Assembly: GCA_043818215.1 (NCBI GenBank) | Contig: JBDRGC010000255.1 | Span: 1 to 23,777, forward strand | Length of the DNA stretch: 23,777 nt | Direction of reading: 5' to 3' | Source of the DNA: JBDRGC01 sp043818215 | GTDB lineage: Bacteria; Chloroflexota; Anaerolineae; Anaerolineales; UBA11858 | In this document: positions 22,869 to 23,777 of the stretch, one piece after another | Position numbering within the stretch: position 1 is the first letter of the stretch | Layout of the letters: the number at the start of each line of letters is the position of its first letter | The notes under the pieces: model-generated | The model's database searches: none | Told to the model about the DNA's origin: nothing | What the model saw: only the letters and a program-made list of their open reading frames with translations | Position numbers and translations under genes: made by a program

Positions 22869-23429
22869 GTGAAATCTAGAGACGGAAAAAGGACAGAAGA
22901 ATTTGGCCTCTGGCTTACTCGATATCTTCGGGGCGATAGCCAATATTTTGTTTTTTATGATCATGGGATTAAACAAGAAGATCAAAATGTTGCAGCCATA
23001 AAAGGATTCTATGGTCATCAAGTAGCCAATAAAAATCGATTGGCCGATATTGATGTAATGGTAGTGAATAATGACACTGATGAAGTAATTCTCTTGATAG
23101 AGGTTGAAGAACGTGGAATGCCACCGAAGAAACTGCTTGGCGATGTTTTTGCTACGTTAATGTGCAATAGATTTGCGGTGAGAATAGATAAAGAGCAGAA
23201 ATATTTCAACATATCTCCCGAAACACGGTTGATAGTCTGTGGTGTTGTGCCAGGCCAAGGCGATGGGCAAGACAAAATTATAAATGTAATCACACCTCGT
23301 CTTCGAGAGTTTGGCGTGCCTGATGATACTATTCAAATCGATAAGATCAAATTCGTGTTTGGAGAAGATATTTCAGGCATGATAGAAGAACTCAAGAGTG
23401 AAACGAAAAACGTCTTTGCAATCAACTGA
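22869..23429 (+). CDS. Possible PD-(D/E)XK-fold protein of unknown role
   Basis: 186 residues, cytosolic. Residues 57-81 (RLADIDVMVVNND, then EVILLIEVEERG) show the D-x(n)-ExE pattern of a restriction-endonuclease-like core: Asp60/Asp62, then Glu78 and Glu80. Lys87/Lys88 could supply the basic residue, so an active nuclease is possible but not shown. The start is GTG, six bases after AAAGGGA. It lies 22 bases after the GTTGGGC core of the preceding site and is followed by another. Defence-type or DNA-processing function is a guess from the fold and the cassette setting. Confidence 0.6.
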   Translation: MKSRDGKRTEEFGLWLTRYLRGDSQYFVFYDHGIKQEDQNVAAIKGFYGHQVANKNRLADIDVMVVNNDTDEVILLIEVEERGMPPKKLLGDVFATLMCNRFAVRIDKEQKYFNISPETRLIVCGVVPGQGDGQDKIINVITPRLREFGVPDDTIQIDKIKFVFGEDISGMIEELKSETKNVFAIN

Positions 23430-23563
23430 TAAAAGTACACCCAAACCTGTTCGCAGGCGACTCGGCTTCGCTATGGTGATCCGCGGCCGATTTTGCTATA
23501 ATTGGTTATAATTTCAACAGGGTTTGGGGTAGAACCGCCAAGCCCATTATTATCTTGTTGGGC
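23430..23563 (+). other. attC-like site 3 (ends in GTTGGGC)
   Basis: It starts just after the stop codon at 23427-23429. CCAAACCTGTT (23441-23451) pairs with AACAGGGTTTGG (23516-23527) with one bulged G. Then follows the arm CGCCAAGCCCATTATTATCT and the core GTTGGGC (23557-23563). The arm is nearly identical to that at boundary 1. Confidence 0.5.
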
Positions 23564-23592
23564 GCACGATTTTGATAGGCCATAGTTTACTG

Positions 23593-23777
23593 ATGAACAC
23601 AGCAAACAAAAAAGTTATCGCAATAATCGAAGTCGTCCTGGTGCGATTTGCCATCTTCCCGCTGTTGTTTTGGCTTGTCACCAAACTTCTTCCAAATTTC
23701 CAGACATGGCAAACTGAGCGTTTAGGATTACCATTTCCGGTTTTGGGACATATACTCATGGTGGTTGTGTCCTTCTT
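23593..23777 (+). CDS. Partial hydrophobic membrane protein, cut by the window end
   Basis: The first 61 codons from an ATG 29 bases after the GTTGGGC core. Two hydrophobic stretches (about 8-32 and 47-61) are separated by LPNFQTWQTERLGLPFPV. The layout recalls the N-terminus of CPBP-type intramembrane proteases (the conserved Glu motifs would lie beyond the window), but this is a guess. It is the third plus-strand gene of the cassette-like series. Confidence 0.55.
   Translation, partial: MNTANKKVIAIIEVVLVRFAIFPLLFWLVTKLLPNFQTWQTERLGLPFPVLGHILMVVVSF

Noticed and set aside
23550..23759. 69-codon minus-strand ORF at the right edge
   Set aside because: Antisense to the hydrophobic plus-strand frame that starts just after a cassette core; its own start lacks a signal.

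Overview
The window looks like part of a chromosome from an anaerobic or facultative environmental bacterium, most likely Chloroflexota (Anaerolineae-like). That assignment is an inference from the gene content (molybdenum hydroxylase trio, FdrA/DUF1116 pair, Na+-pumping decarboxylase), the moderate GC content and the wealth of palindromic intergenic repeats. No rRNA or tRNA gene, phage gene, CRISPR array or transposase was seen.

Layout. Almost all metabolic genes lie on the minus strand. From right to left: a biotin-dependent Na+-pumping acyl-CoA decarboxylase operon (20676 to 17042: mmdA, oadG-like, biotin carrier, mmdB); an isolated lipoprotein gene (16287-15652); then a catabolic block with CaiB/BaiF CoA-transferase, FdrA, DUF1116 protein and a two-domain cyclase/amidohydrolase (14900 to 8228, ended by a hairpin); an NmrA-type SDR and a DinB-family protein (8179 to 6805); a molybdenum hydroxylase M-S-L trio with a CoxG-like protein (6721 to 2320, ended by a terminator); and an NCS2 nucleobase permease (1956 to 592, ended by a terminator). 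The right end (21757 onward) switches to the plus strand and carries three short, unrelated genes, each preceded by a GTTRGGC core with a shared arm, as in an integron cassette array without an integrase.

How the genes may work together (inference): a nucleobase-type permease imports an N-heterocycle, the molybdenum hydroxylase oxidises it, the cyclase-family amidohydrolase opens the cyclic amide, FdrA/DUF1116 (relatives of the oxamate carbamoyltransferase subunits AllF/AllG) removes a carbamoyl group, the CaiB/BaiF enzyme makes an acyl-CoA, and the decarboxylase could turn malonyl- or methylmalonyl-CoA into a Na+ gradient. An oxidative uracil/thymine route through barbiturate and ureidomalonate fits each step, but the substrate is unproven.

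The intergenic DNA is unusually structured. Four copies of a roughly 135-172 bp hairpin element share a 5' segment and a 3' tail and have TTAG at their ends. One copy interrupts a four-helix-bundle (S23-type) gene that can be rebuilt in frame across it. Another carries an 18-bp insertion present in both hairpin arms as exact complements. The broken S23 gene is itself bounded by inverted heptamer arrays, one of which supplies its Shine-Dalgarno sequence. A well-formed attC-like hairpin lies just downstream of the lipoprotein gene, and a structured, terminator-ended segment at 16860-17041 may encode a small RNA.
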